Part shown: piece after piece, positions 26,554-34,946 of the stretch
How positions within the stretch are numbered: the stretch's first letter is position 1
Layout of the letters: each line of letters opens with the position of its first letter
DNA from: Hyphomicrobiaceae bacterium
GTDB lineage: Bacteria > Pseudomonadota > Alphaproteobacteria > Rhizobiales > Hyphomicrobiaceae
DNA: 64,000 bases
Assembly (NCBI GenBank): GCA_016793635.1
Contig: JAEUMD010000024.1
Span: 1-64,000, forward strand
Reading direction: 5' to 3'
Notes under the pieces: generated by a model
Told to the model about the DNA's origin: nothing
The model's database searches: none
Seen by the model: the letters and a program-made list of their open reading frames with translations, nothing else
Program-made: the position numbers and the translations under genes

Positions 26554-27760
26554 TGCTCGGAACGAAGCGGCGCCCTGCGGGTCGGTCTCGAATGCCCGGT
26601 CGATCGCATATCCGACAACCCGCGATCGTGTGCGTATCGCGATCATCACCGGCGCCATCGCGCCCTACACCAACCGCCTTTTCGATTCCGCCGCCTCGCA
26701 GCTCGATGTCCAAATCGAAGTTCTGGCCTGCGAGACGATCGAGCCGCAACGCAAGTGGCTGTTGCCCGAACCCGAGCACTACACGCTCACACGTCTCCCC
26801 GGCCTGCGCTACCATGTGAGCTACACCAGTCACATCTACTTCAACCCGGCGGTAGTTGGACGGCTCCGTCGATCGCGTCCCGATATCGTGTTTCTCGACG
26901 GATTTTCGCCGACAGTCCTCCTTGCGGCGTTGTGGGCATTCCGCGCGCGGGTGCCTGTCGCTGTGATGACCGATGGTTCGTGTGAGACCGATCCCGGATC
27001 TCGCTCCCGAATTCATCGCTTGATGCGGGAGATTTTGATACCTCGCGCCAGCATAGGAATCGGCGCCAGCGAGGATAGCCTCGAGTTGCTCCAGCTCTAC
27101 GGCCTGCCGCGGGATCGCGGTATCGTTTTGCCGATCAACTCGGCCTGGGACGGACCGCGCGTTCCCCCGAGTTTCGGTGACCGCCCATTCGATATTCTGT
27201 TCAGCGGTTCGATCGACGACAACCGCAAGGGGGCTCTGTTCTTCGCAGAGGTTATCGAGCGGATGGCGGCAATCGGCCAGCGGCCAACGGTGCGCGTGGT
27301 TGGCGACGGACCGTTGCGCGAGACGCTAAGGGACCGCTTCGAAGCGTCCGGTATCGCTGCCCACTTCGACGGCTTCCTGCAACAGAATGACTTACCCGCA
27401 GCCTATTCTTCTGCGAAACTTCTGCTGTTTCCCTCGCGCGGCGATCCGTGGGGTCTCGTCGCAAACGAGGCCTTGCTATGCGGCACACCGGTCATCGGGT
27501 CTCCGCACGCCGTCTCCACTGTCGAATTGGTCGAGCGATTTGGCGTGGGGATCATGCTCCCGCTAGAAGCCGACGCATGGGCGGCAGCGGCTTTGCGCCT
27601 CACACGCGAACCCGCTGCTTGGGCCGCACTTCAGGAAAGGCACGCCGAAGCCTGCAAGTCATTCTCGATGCCCACCTGCCTGGAAGCGCTGCGAGAGGGC
27701 ATCGCTCTCGCGACCGGTCGCGATGTCGGCACACCGAAAGATGTGGGGGCCATCAGATGA
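26543..27760 (+). CDS. Glycosyltransferase family 4-type protein
   Basis: A 405-residue cytoplasmic GT-B transferase. The N-terminal domain starts at about residue 32 (RIAIITGAIAPYTNRLFD). The C-terminal Rossmann domain has DILFSGSIDDNRKGALFF, RVVGDGPLRE, FDGFLQQNDLPAAYSSAKLLLFPSRGDPWGLVANEALLCGTPVIGSP, which is the GT4 donor-binding pattern with the E-x7-E motif altered. It should transfer a nucleotide sugar to the lipid-linked intermediate. It overlaps the beta-helix gene by 11 bases and the deacetylase gene by four (ATGA), so all three are one transcript. Confidence 0.87.
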   Translation: MQIDARNEAAPCGSVSNARSIAYPTTRDRVRIAIITGAIAPYTNRLFDSAASQLDVQIEVLACETIEPQRKWLLPEPEHYTLTRLPGLRYHVSYTSHIYFNPAVVGRLRRSRPDIVFLDGFSPTVLLAALWAFRARVPVAVMTDGSCETDPGSRSRIHRLMREILIPRASIGIGASEDSLELLQLYGLPRDRGIVLPINSAWDGPRVPPSFGDRPFDILFSGSIDDNRKGALFFAEVIERMAAIGQRPTVRVVGDGPLRETLRDRFEASGIAAHFDGFLQQNDLPAAYSSAKLLLFPSRGDPWGLVANEALLCGTPVIGSPHAVSTVELVERFGVGIMLPLEADAWAAAALRLTREPAAWAALQERHAEACKSFSMPTCLEALREGIALATGRDVGTPKDVGAIR

Positions 27761-28548
27761 AGAGCGCCATCTTCAACGGCATTCGTGCTCTGCATGTTCA
27801 CACGGCGTTGCGTCCCCCGCCGGAGCGGCTCGCTATCTACTTCCACGAATTGGAAGAGCACCAATGGCCTGCGTTTGCCGCGGCCATCAAGCAGCTTACC
27901 GGGTCGGGATATCGACCTACCGATCCGGACACATTCGTCGCGTCGACCGATGGCACCGGCCATTTGTTCGTCTCTTTCGACGACAATTACGCGAGCTGGC
28001 ACCGGGCCATGCCGCTCCTGGCCGAGCTGGGACTGACTGCCACCTTCTACGTCAACACGCTACCGCTAGCTCCCGGCTTTTCGGGCGAGACGCATCGCGG
28101 ATTTTTTGATCGCATTGCGCACATGGGTGAACGCAAGGCGCTCTCGACCAGTATGCTGCGAGAGATCCGTGCGCGCGGGCATACGATCGGCTGCCACACG
28201 CATTCACATTTGGTCCTCGCGACCCTGCCCCGCAACCGCTGGGACGGGGAGATTGCGCGATCGAAGGCCATGCTGGAGGACATCCTCGGCGAGGAGATCG
28301 CTCACTTCTCCTACCCCTACGGAATGCGTCGCTTCTTCTCTCCAGCGCTCGCGGACTATTGCCGTGGGCTCGGGTTCCGTACCATCGCAACCGGTATTCC
28401 GGGTTTGCAGGCCGGCGGCCCACCCGCACGTTACGCTCTTCACCGCACGCGATGGAACCTGTCGGCTCCGCTCGCACGCAATCTCACCGACATTCGTATC
28501 GATGGTCGGCTGTTCGAACGCCTGACCGGACGAAGCGCTATCGGTTAA
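27757..28548 (+). CDS. Polysaccharide deacetylase (NodB homology, CE4)
   Basis: A 263-residue CE4-family deacetylase. Motif 1 is FDDNYAS with Asp75/Asp76, motif 2 is the metal-binding His147-x3-His151 (HTHSH), and motif 3 is FSYPYGMRR. It lacks a signal peptide, so it probably acts in the cytoplasm on a lipid-linked or nucleotide-bound sugar, removing N- or O-acetyl groups. The catalytic motifs look intact. It is translationally coupled to the upstream glycosyltransferase, which suggests that deacetylation and transfer occur in the same branch of synthesis. Confidence 0.87.
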   Translation: MKSAIFNGIRALHVHTALRPPPERLAIYFHELEEHQWPAFAAAIKQLTGSGYRPTDPDTFVASTDGTGHLFVSFDDNYASWHRAMPLLAELGLTATFYVNTLPLAPGFSGETHRGFFDRIAHMGERKALSTSMLREIRARGHTIGCHTHSHLVLATLPRNRWDGEIARSKAMLEDILGEEIAHFSYPYGMRRFFSPALADYCRGLGFRTIATGIPGLQAGGPPARYALHRTRWNLSAPLARNLTDIRIDGRLFERLTGRSAIG

Positions 28549-28549
28549 C

Positions 28550-29569
28550 TCACCTGGCCCGTGGAAGCTTCCGCATGGAGCGCAAATAGGTCGAACGTAT
28601 ATGGTGAGCGACCTTGCGCAATGCCGGCCGGGCAGCAATCCACCTGCGCGAGCGGATCATCAGGCCATCGATGGCCATAAGTGCCCTACCGACCGCATCG
28701 AAAGCAACGAACGTGTCGAACATCGGGATTTCATCAGGGTGCCATAACGCCTTGTGGCTGCCTTCGCCCGGACCAAAATCCCAGTGGGCGGCGCCGAGCT
28801 GACATTGACGCGCCATGAGATCGTGAATCAGCAGTTGGGCCAGTGACCAACGGCGCAGCGGCGTTTCTGCGATCGATCCGTTGATGTGATAGAAGCGGTC
28901 CTTGTAACGGATGCCACTGAGGGTCGAGAGCACATGACCTCCGGCATCCAGGTATCCGATCTCGAGCCGGACACCTTCCATCTCATCTCTCGCCAGTTGA
29001 CGATGGAATGCAATCAGCGCGGGGTGATCGATCAGGTTCGGCAGGCCGGCTTCCTCTATCTGCCGCGTCTTCTGCGCGATGGATGTTTCGACCATGAGCT
29101 CGCGTGTTTCACGGTCGAAGGGAAGGCCGACGGCCAGATCACACTGCTCCGAGACCCTGCGCTGCTGGCGCCGTAAATCCTGTCGTTTGTCACTGCTCAG
29201 CTGCTTTCCGACGACTCTTTCGAAGGGCCCACTGAGCGGCACCTCGAAACAACTTCCCCTCGGAGCGCGCCCAACCCGAATAAAAGGGTTCTCGTTTCCG
29301 CCCCACCGTTCCGGCTGACCGAGAAACCATCCGGCATGTACGCCGGGCACGGCAGATCGGACTACCGCAAGAGTTTCTTGGAGCAGGGCGCCGTCGAGCG
29401 AGTTGGCGATATCCTTTCGGTAGAGGCCCATGTTGTAGGCCGATTGCGATTGCGCCAGCCATGTGAGGACGCCGATACCCATGCGGCGCACCAGAACCGC
29501 AAACGGAAACAGAAATGCCGGCGTACCAGCTGCATCCCTTCCGAGTACGATGATGGGCCTCTCACCCAT
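28550..29569 (-). CDS. FemAB/CelD-like acyltransferase (GNAT fold); true start lies further upstream
   Basis: At least 339 residues of a CelD/BcsL (Acetyltransf_6) protein. The core has KQLSSDKRQDLRRQQRR, LEIGYLDAGGHVLSTLSGIRY, FYHINGSI and LAQLLIHDLMARQCQLGAAHWDFGPGEG, typical of acyl-CoA-dependent transfer onto exopolysaccharide sugars. Coding clearly continues upstream of the ATG at 29569: the same frame stays open to 29833 and reads PEDVADAWRFLEAEGG then TVFQSYGWASAWCQ, the expected family N-terminus. That stretch has no in-frame ATG, GTG or TTG. The real start may be a rarer codon, or a frameshift may separate the gene from its start. The stop is next to the deacetylase stop. Confidence 0.78.
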   Translation of the reverse strand: MGERPIIVLGRDAAGTPAFLFPFAVLVRRMGIGVLTWLAQSQSAYNMGLYRKDIANSLDGALLQETLAVVRSAVPGVHAGWFLGQPERWGGNENPFIRVGRAPRGSCFEVPLSGPFERVVGKQLSSDKRQDLRRQQRRVSEQCDLAVGLPFDRETRELMVETSIAQKTRQIEEAGLPNLIDHPALIAFHRQLARDEMEGVRLEIGYLDAGGHVLSTLSGIRYKDRFYHINGSIAETPLRRWSLAQLLIHDLMARQCQLGAAHWDFGPGEGSHKALWHPDEIPMFDTFVAFDAVGRALMAIDGLMIRSRRWIAARPALRKVAHHIRSTYLRSMRKLPRAR

Positions 29570-29986
29570 TCCGCCGGCCGCGGACTGACACCACGCTGAG
29601 GCCCATCCGTAGGATTGAAAGACGGTCGAGCCACCCTCGGCTTCAAGGAAGCGCCACGCATCGGCGACGTCCTCAGGGTGGCTGTGTAGACTAATTCGAA
29701 AGCGTGCCTCGCCCGAACCGACCCATGCAACATCTGCTGAGGACGGCCCGACGGGGTGGTGGTCAGCCTCGCTGGTGCGTTCCAGATTTAGTCGAACAGC
29801 CGAAGTGGGAATGGCCGATCCTCCAGCGGGAGTTCAGTTCCAATTCAATGTTGGTAGCGCCGCCGAAAACCTTTTGATTAGGGCTCCTCGGCAAACCCCT
29901 GCGCCTCGATCCGGCACCGATCGGCGGTCCGTGCCTAACGAGCATTCTACGGTCTCGAGGAGCGCGCGTGCACGGTTCGACGGGCG

Positions 29987-29994
29987 TTGGTTAA
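29987..29994. promoter_or_regulatory. TTGGTTAA motif upstream of a glycosyltransferase gene
   Basis: TTGGTTAA followed by CCCTGCGCCATTACC lies about 100 bases before the glycosyltransferase start at 30095. The same octamer occurs in the two other long intergenic regions of the polysaccharide locus. Around it, 29834-30094 contains no other gene I can support. Confidence 0.4.
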
Positions 29995-30094
29995 CCCTGC
30001 GCCATTACCATGGGAGGCGAAGATGCTCTCCGCGCGCACGGGCCAGGATAAGTTCTCACCGACAGCCGCAGAAAGTTGACGCGTTCTTGTGCTC

Positions 30095-31216
30095 ATGCCG
30101 CGTACCGTACTTCTCCTCGCCCAAGTCCCGCCGCCGGTACATGGCGTCACCGTCGTGACACGTCACGTGTGCGACGCGTTGCGCGAAATGAAGGGAGTGA
30201 GCGTCGAGCAGCAATGGGCAGGAGGTGCGGCGCGTCTCGAGGATGTTGGCCGTGGCTCACTCGGCAAAGCGATACAATTCGTAAGCTTCGTTATTTCTCT
30301 TGCGATCAGAGCCCTGGCCCAGCCGAAGGTGGACGTCGCCTATTTGACGCTGGCGCCGTGGGCGACGACCGCCATTCGCGATGCCATCCTTGCGGCCTGT
30401 GCCAAGCGCCTGTCACGGCGCATCCTCGTCCACGTGCACGGTGAGGGATTGGATGTGATACTCGCAGACACCTCATTGCGCGCTCGCCTGATTCGTCGAT
30501 TTCTGGCGGGGACCGAACTCGTCGCGATCACCACGCGATGCCGCGACACCGGCGCGCGTTCAAAACTTTTCACGCGCACCTGGTCCTTGCCCAACGGCTC
30601 GCCCGATCCGGGCCCACGTCCTGACACCGCGAGCCGCACGGGTTCATACGGCGTCCTCTGTGGCACGCTTGGCAACCTCGATCCACGCAAGGGTGTGTTG
30701 AGGTTCGTCGATGCGATCTCGGCGGCGAAAGCGGCCGGCATCCCTGTCCTGGGGCGCATCGTTGGCGATCGCACACCGCACCTTTCGCCCGAGGGCCTAG
30801 CCGATCTGATCAACGCCAAGGGGCTCGAGGGCGCCATTTGTGTCGAGGGACCAAAGTACGCGGAGGAGAAGACCGATTTCCTCCACGAACTGGACGTTTT
30901 TCTCTATCTGAGCAGACACGACCACGCGCCACTCGTTCTCATCGAAGCGATGGCCCATGGAGCGGTTCCGATTTGCCTCGACACCGGCGGGATCGGCGAG
31001 ATCATGGGCGCGGCTTTGGCGCCAAACCTGATCCCGAGTGACACCGACGACAGAGATATCCAGTCGCGGGTCCTGAGCCGTCTCGCCCATTACGCTTCCG
31101 ACCCCAAGGCGTTGGCGACGGATCGCCAGGCCGCTTATCGCCGCTATCTCGAAGCGTATACGGAGCCTGCGTTCGCATCGTCGCTCGCTGCGATCATTGG
31201 CGAAGAAACAGCGTGA
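30095..31216 (+). CDS. Glycosyltransferase, GT-B fold (family 4-like)
   Basis: A 373-residue GT-B enzyme. The N-terminal PPPVHGVTVVTRHVCDAL is a nucleotide-sugar transferase opening common in polysaccharide loci. It is followed by ILVHVHGEGLDV, LPNGSPDP, GTLGNLDPRKGVLRFVDAI and the donor-binding FLYLSRHDHAPLVLIEAMAHGAVPICLDTGGIGEIM, with the Glu-x7-Gly pattern of GT4. It probably adds one sugar of the repeat unit. The start is ATG at 30095 (MPRTVLLLAQ); a GTG two codons upstream is also possible. It is the only gene in this orientation between two minus-strand genes. Confidence 0.85.
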   Translation: MPRTVLLLAQVPPPVHGVTVVTRHVCDALREMKGVSVEQQWAGGAARLEDVGRGSLGKAIQFVSFVISLAIRALAQPKVDVAYLTLAPWATTAIRDAILAACAKRLSRRILVHVHGEGLDVILADTSLRARLIRRFLAGTELVAITTRCRDTGARSKLFTRTWSLPNGSPDPGPRPDTASRTGSYGVLCGTLGNLDPRKGVLRFVDAISAAKAAGIPVLGRIVGDRTPHLSPEGLADLINAKGLEGAICVEGPKYAEEKTDFLHELDVFLYLSRHDHAPLVLIEAMAHGAVPICLDTGGIGEIMGAALAPNLIPSDTDDRDIQSRVLSRLAHYASDPKALATDRQAAYRRYLEAYTEPAFASSLAAIIGEETA

Positions 31217-31324
31217 CCGAGAGTGCGTAGAGGTCGAACGTTTGCCGCCTGACCGACCTCGCGTATCTCTCCCTCCCCGGCATCGGATGCTGCCGCCAAC
31301 TTCCCGCGACAGAGCGGACGACGG

Positions 31325-32569
31325 TCAGCCGATGCGCGAGACCTTAGCCTTCACGGCTGGCGCCGATAACGGCCGTCCAAGATGCGTGGCAAGCTTCACG
31401 ATGCCGTAGACGGTCATGGCCACAAAGGACAGCGTGATCGCTAGCACGGCGGCGATTATGCCCAGCCACGCGTAGGTTGCGAAATAGACCCCGATCGCGA
31501 CGACCGCCCCGAGGATCGATTGGCGGAAGACGCTGTCGGATCGGCCGAGCACATTGAGATAGTGGTTCACGAACGCGAGCAGCATGCTGGCGATATAAGC
31601 GACGGCCCAGACCGCACCGAGGCCCGCCGGGTATACCTTTCCGGTCACGACCGGAAAAAGGAGGATCGCCCCCGTCCAGATGAGTACCATGCCGACGGTC
31701 AGAAGCGCCGCAATCGCGAGCCCCGCGCGCAGCAACATCGCTCCGTGACCGGGCCGCGCTTCTCGTTCGAGATCTGCGAAAAGACGCGGCAGGAAGTAGT
31801 TCAGCGACATCTTCAGCGGATTGACGGCGCTGAAGGGCAACTCGGCGGCGCGCAACGTGCCCATTCCGACAGCTCCGAAATGCGAGGCCGCGAGCATCTG
31901 GATCGCCGAGCCATGGAATAGGCTGATCAGCATCGAAGGAAGCAGATATCGCGCGACGGCGGCGTGCCGGCGCGTGACCCATGCGAGGCGATTGAAGCGC
32001 GCTTGCCACCCCATCGCAACGACGACGAGGATACAAGCGCCCACTCCTACAAGACCGCTGATCAACACAATCGTAGTCAGATTGGCGCCACCCGCCGCGA
32101 TCGCGATTGCGATACTTACGAACAGCGCCGCTTGGCGTAGAGCCTCTATCTTGAGAACGACGGCCGAGCGGCCATCCGAAATGGCCTGGAGCTTCAGGCT
32201 GTCGGTCGCGATGTTAGAAATCGTGAAAAGCACGATCGCCGACAGACCAATATTGCTGCTGATCTCATCAAGCTGGCTGACGCCTGTAACCGTCAAAATG
32301 ACAGTGCCGGTCAGGATGAGGATGCTGAAGCCGTTGAACTGATCGGAATAGCCCCGCCGGATGAGACGCAGCCGCGTGACGTTGAGGCTGTAGACGTAGC
32401 TGCTGATCGACCAGCACACGGAACTCGCGAAGGACGCGATCAGATAGAGATACGCATAGACGCCGAAATTGTCGAGTGGGAGCACGCGCAGAATGAGCAC
32501 GGAGACCGCAAAATTGCCGGCGGACGCCAGTGCCTGCGTGAGGACCGCTTCGCTGATTCCACGGATCAT
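31325..32569 (-). CDS. Wzx-type polysaccharide flippase
   Basis: A 414-residue polytopic protein of the MATE/Wzx (polysaccharide transport) superfamily with about 12 hydrophobic helices. The opening ISEAVLTQALASAGNFAVSVLILRVLPLDNFGVYAYLYLIA is characteristic of flippases. Pro, Arg and charged residues within the helical core (for example ARYLLPSMLISLFHGSAIQML) fit a substrate path. It should translocate lipid-linked repeat units to the periplasmic face for the Wzy-like polymerase. I start at ATG 32569, preceded by GGCGAG; a start at 32608 would only add a short hydrophilic tail. Confidence 0.85.
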   Translation of the reverse strand: MIRGISEAVLTQALASAGNFAVSVLILRVLPLDNFGVYAYLYLIASFASSVCWSISSYVYSLNVTRLRLIRRGYSDQFNGFSILILTGTVILTVTGVSQLDEISSNIGLSAIVLFTISNIATDSLKLQAISDGRSAVVLKIEALRQAALFVSIAIAIAAGGANLTTIVLISGLVGVGACILVVVAMGWQARFNRLAWVTRRHAAVARYLLPSMLISLFHGSAIQMLAASHFGAVGMGTLRAAELPFSAVNPLKMSLNYFLPRLFADLEREARPGHGAMLLRAGLAIAALLTVGMVLIWTGAILLFPVVTGKVYPAGLGAVWAVAYIASMLLAFVNHYLNVLGRSDSVFRQSILGAVVAIGVYFATYAWLGIIAAVLAITLSFVAMTVYGIVKLATHLGRPLSAPAVKAKVSRIG

Positions 32570-33108
32570 CTCGCCGACGCCCTCGCACGTCCGGTAGGCA
32601 AAGTGCACGCTTCCGCGATCGGCCCTCCAGGTTGCTCTCGTCTCGACACTCGTCGATCGACGGTTTCGCCTGCAGAGGCGCGACGGCCTCGACCGAAACT
32701 TCTCACTCAGACAGTTGCAGCATCCGGCCCGGTGCGTCTCGCGGCCACATGATGATTGGTTAAAGACCGCGGGCGCCGTCTATGGTGCCGCCTCTGCGGA
32801 AGGCGCGCGTCACACCGCGCGGTCCACGGGCGCCTTTGGCCGATGCGTCGAAGCGTTCAATCGGCGGCGAGCAACCTGGGAAACTCGGCCAGGTTGCGGG
32901 CGATCGAGCAACACGACCAGCATGTCCCGGGGGCCGCCGGATCAGAATTCACGTGGGGTAGATCGCGATGACGACGACCGTCGATTGGAGGCTGGCCCAT
33001 TTCAAACCGTACAGGTTTGGACGCAATAACTACGCCGGTGGAACCACCCAACGCGACCTGTGACCCGAGTGCGACCCCAGCTCCAGCGGCGATGATTCGT
33101 TCGAAATT
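32570..33108. other. Non-coding stretch between the flippase gene and the mobile element
   Basis: About 540 bases of host DNA without a credible gene. It contains the TTGGTTAA motif at 32756-32763, about 190 bases from the flippase start, and so probably the flippase promoter. Open frames of 60-100 codons here overlap each other and lack ribosome binding sites. Confidence 0.5.
32756..32763. promoter_or_regulatory. TTGGTTAA motif upstream of the flippase gene
   Basis: The octamer TTGGTTAA followed by AGACCGCG lies in the promoter region of the minus-strand flippase gene. It is the third exact copy within the polysaccharide locus. Confidence 0.35.
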
Positions 33109-33171
33109 TAAGTCGTTGATTTTGTGGTGCCGCTTGCGTGACTCGAACACGCGACCCCATCATTACGAATG
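33109..33171. repeat. Left attachment site (tRNA-Thr 3' fragment)
   Basis: Sixty-three bases identical to 48041-48103. They comprise the 3' portion of tRNA-Thr(CGT), from the acceptor end to the 3' side of the anticodon arm, plus 16 bases past the tRNA 3' end. The copy here cannot form a tRNA because the 5' half is missing. This is the signature of site-specific integration by a tyrosine recombinase. Confidence 0.95.
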
Positions 33172-33195
33172 CCGAAACTGATGATGTTTTGTGAT

Positions 33196-33220
33196 GTCGG
33201 TAAACGTTAAGTAAACCGAC
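33196..33220. promoter_or_regulatory. GTCGGT-N13-ACCGAC dyad upstream of the integrase
   Basis: An inverted repeat of 6 bp with 13-base spacing, containing GTAAAC twice in direct orientation 11 bp apart. The 11-mer GTCGGTAAACG (33196-33206) recurs exactly at 35822-35832, in the region before the RepA-like gene. The arrangement fits an operator, or an integrase/excisionase arm site. Confidence 0.45.
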
Positions 33221-33265
33221 TTAATGATCTGGATCGCTTACTCTTTCTTCGATGACGCCGGTAAT

Positions 33266-33300
33266 TCGGGCGACGTGCAAATGCAATTCGCGTCGCCCGA
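33266..33300. promoter_or_regulatory. Long inverted repeat in the integrase leader
   Basis: Ten perfect base pairs (33266-33275 with 33291-33300) around a 15-base loop, extendable outward with mismatches (CGGTAA against TTTACCCCGG). It sits 37 bases before the integrase start, so it could form a hairpin in the mRNA leader that limits integrase expression, or serve as a terminator against read-through from the host. Confidence 0.5.
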
Positions 33301-33336
33301 TAATTTACCCCGGCATTACCCGAACGGAGCGATCCC

Positions 33337-34701
33337 ATGACGAAACGGCAGGCGAGACAGCGCATCACCGAACGCATGGTTTCGAAGTGGTGCAGGAAGC
33401 CCGCGCACGCGGCGGCGCGTGATTATTTCGACTCCGACGTTGTTGGGCTCTGTCTCAAAGTGCAGCCGACCGGCGCGGCGTCGTGGTGCTTCCGTTATGT
33501 CATCGGCAAGACGCAGCGGCGCCTGACACTCGGCGACGCCAAGGGGCTATCCGTCGAGGGCGCCCGAAAAGCCGCGCGGGTCACACTGGCGGTGATCGCC
33601 GAGGGGCGTGATCCAGCGGCCGAGAAACAGGCCCGCCGCCACGCCGAACGCGAGTCAACCGTCCATTATCCTGCAATGGTCGAGCTGTTCATACGCCGCC
33701 ACGGCATGGTCAAGAATCGCCGTTGGCGCGATCAGGCGCGGACGCTCGGCTTGCGGCTCACGTGGATCTCGGCGCGGCGCTTGAATGATCCCAGACCCGG
33801 CGACCCGGCTCCCGAGTTCGAGCCCGTCGCGGGCTCTCTGGCCGAGCGCTGGCTTCGGACGCCGGTCCGCGAGATCACCCGTGCCGACATCGCGGCAGCG
33901 GTGCAGGATGCGATGGCGCTCGGCGACGGGAAGGGCGCTGCCGCCAATACGCGGTTGGCGCAACTCAAGAGCCTCTTTAGCTGGCTGCACGCGCAAGGCT
34001 TCGTCGACGCGCATCCGTGCGAGATGCTGCCTCCTCCGGCGCCGCACAACGAGCGGGAGCGCGTCCTATCGCTCGATGAGATCCGGGCGCTATGGGCCGC
34101 GACGGCGGCGCTCGAAGCGCCCTACCGGCAATTCGTTCGGGTTTTGGCGCTCACCGGACAGCGGCGCTCCGAGGTTGCTCAGATGCGCTGGGCGGAGATC
34201 GCGGGCGATACATGGATAATCCCGGCGGCACGCGCAAAGAACGGCGACGCTCATGCCGTGACGCTATCGCCGCTCGTGCTGGCCGAGCTGGCGTCGCTGT
34301 CGAAGAACGGCCCGCACGTCTTCACGTCGAGCCCGACCGGCGCGACGGCGATACAAAATTTCTCGGACATTAAAGAAGCTCTCGATCGCAACATGCCTCC
34401 TCCGCGGGCCAATGACGACGGCGAGGAAATCGGCTGGACGTTTCACGATCTTCGCCGGACCGCGGCAACCGGCATGGCTGATCTCGGCGTGCTGCCGCAT
34501 GTGATCGAGGCCGTCTTGAACCATCGCTCGGGCCGCGTCTCAGGAATTGCCCGCACCTACAATCGCAACCCGTATGAGCGCGAGAAGCGAGCGGCGCTCG
34601 ACGCATGGGCCGCACGTGTCGCCGAGATCGTCAGGGGTGCTGGCGGCGTGCGCTTGGTGCCTTCAAACATCGTAGCGCTGGGCCGATCGGCATCGGCATA
34701 G
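33337..34701 (+). CDS. int: Tyrosine-type site-specific integrase
   Basis: A 454-residue integrase. The N-terminal arm-binding DUF4102-type domain (about 25-95) has YFDSDVVGLCLKVQPTG and RRLTLGDAKGLSVEGARKAA. A core-binding SAM-like domain follows, and then the catalytic domain with Arg276/277 (TGQRRSEV), His370-x-x-Arg373 (FHDLRR), His396 (LNHRSG) and the nucleophile Tyr408 (ARTYNRN). All catalytic residues are present, so the enzyme looks active. It would recombine the 63-bp sites at the tRNA-Thr gene. It lies beside the truncated tRNA copy, not the intact one. No excisionase is recognised; the neighbouring winged-helix gene may serve that role. Confidence 0.95.
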   Translation: MTKRQARQRITERMVSKWCRKPAHAAARDYFDSDVVGLCLKVQPTGAASWCFRYVIGKTQRRLTLGDAKGLSVEGARKAARVTLAVIAEGRDPAAEKQARRHAERESTVHYPAMVELFIRRHGMVKNRRWRDQARTLGLRLTWISARRLNDPRPGDPAPEFEPVAGSLAERWLRTPVREITRADIAAAVQDAMALGDGKGAAANTRLAQLKSLFSWLHAQGFVDAHPCEMLPPPAPHNERERVLSLDEIRALWAATAALEAPYRQFVRVLALTGQRRSEVAQMRWAEIAGDTWIIPAARAKNGDAHAVTLSPLVLAELASLSKNGPHVFTSSPTGATAIQNFSDIKEALDRNMPPPRANDDGEEIGWTFHDLRRTAATGMADLGVLPHVIEAVLNHRSGRVSGIARTYNRNPYEREKRAALDAWAARVAEIVRGAGGVRLVPSNIVALGRSASA

Positions 34702-34946
34702 CGCGCGTCTGTTGCGTCTCGCTTCTCGTCTGAGTTTCCAAAACAGAAACCCCGGCCGTTGAGGACCGGGGCGCTGTAGGACCGAGCGAATCGCATCGAT
34801 CGTCGTGTGGCAACGCGATCAGATGCGATTCGCATCGATTCTGCAAGAGGTCGAGGCTTGCCCAATCCCCGGAACGACGCTTTCCGAGGCACGGGAGAGC
34901 TTTGCTCGGCGCCCTTCCTTCGCGGCTCACAACGCGAGGAATGCAC

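Noticed and set aside
32715-33029. A 104-codon plus-strand frame just before the element
   Set aside because: No ribosome binding site, unusual composition (Arg, Ser, Cys) and overlap with other random frames.
33109-33171. A second tRNA gene at the left end
   Set aside because: Only the 3' half matches a tRNA; the 5' acceptor strand and D-arm are absent, so it is an attachment-site fragment.
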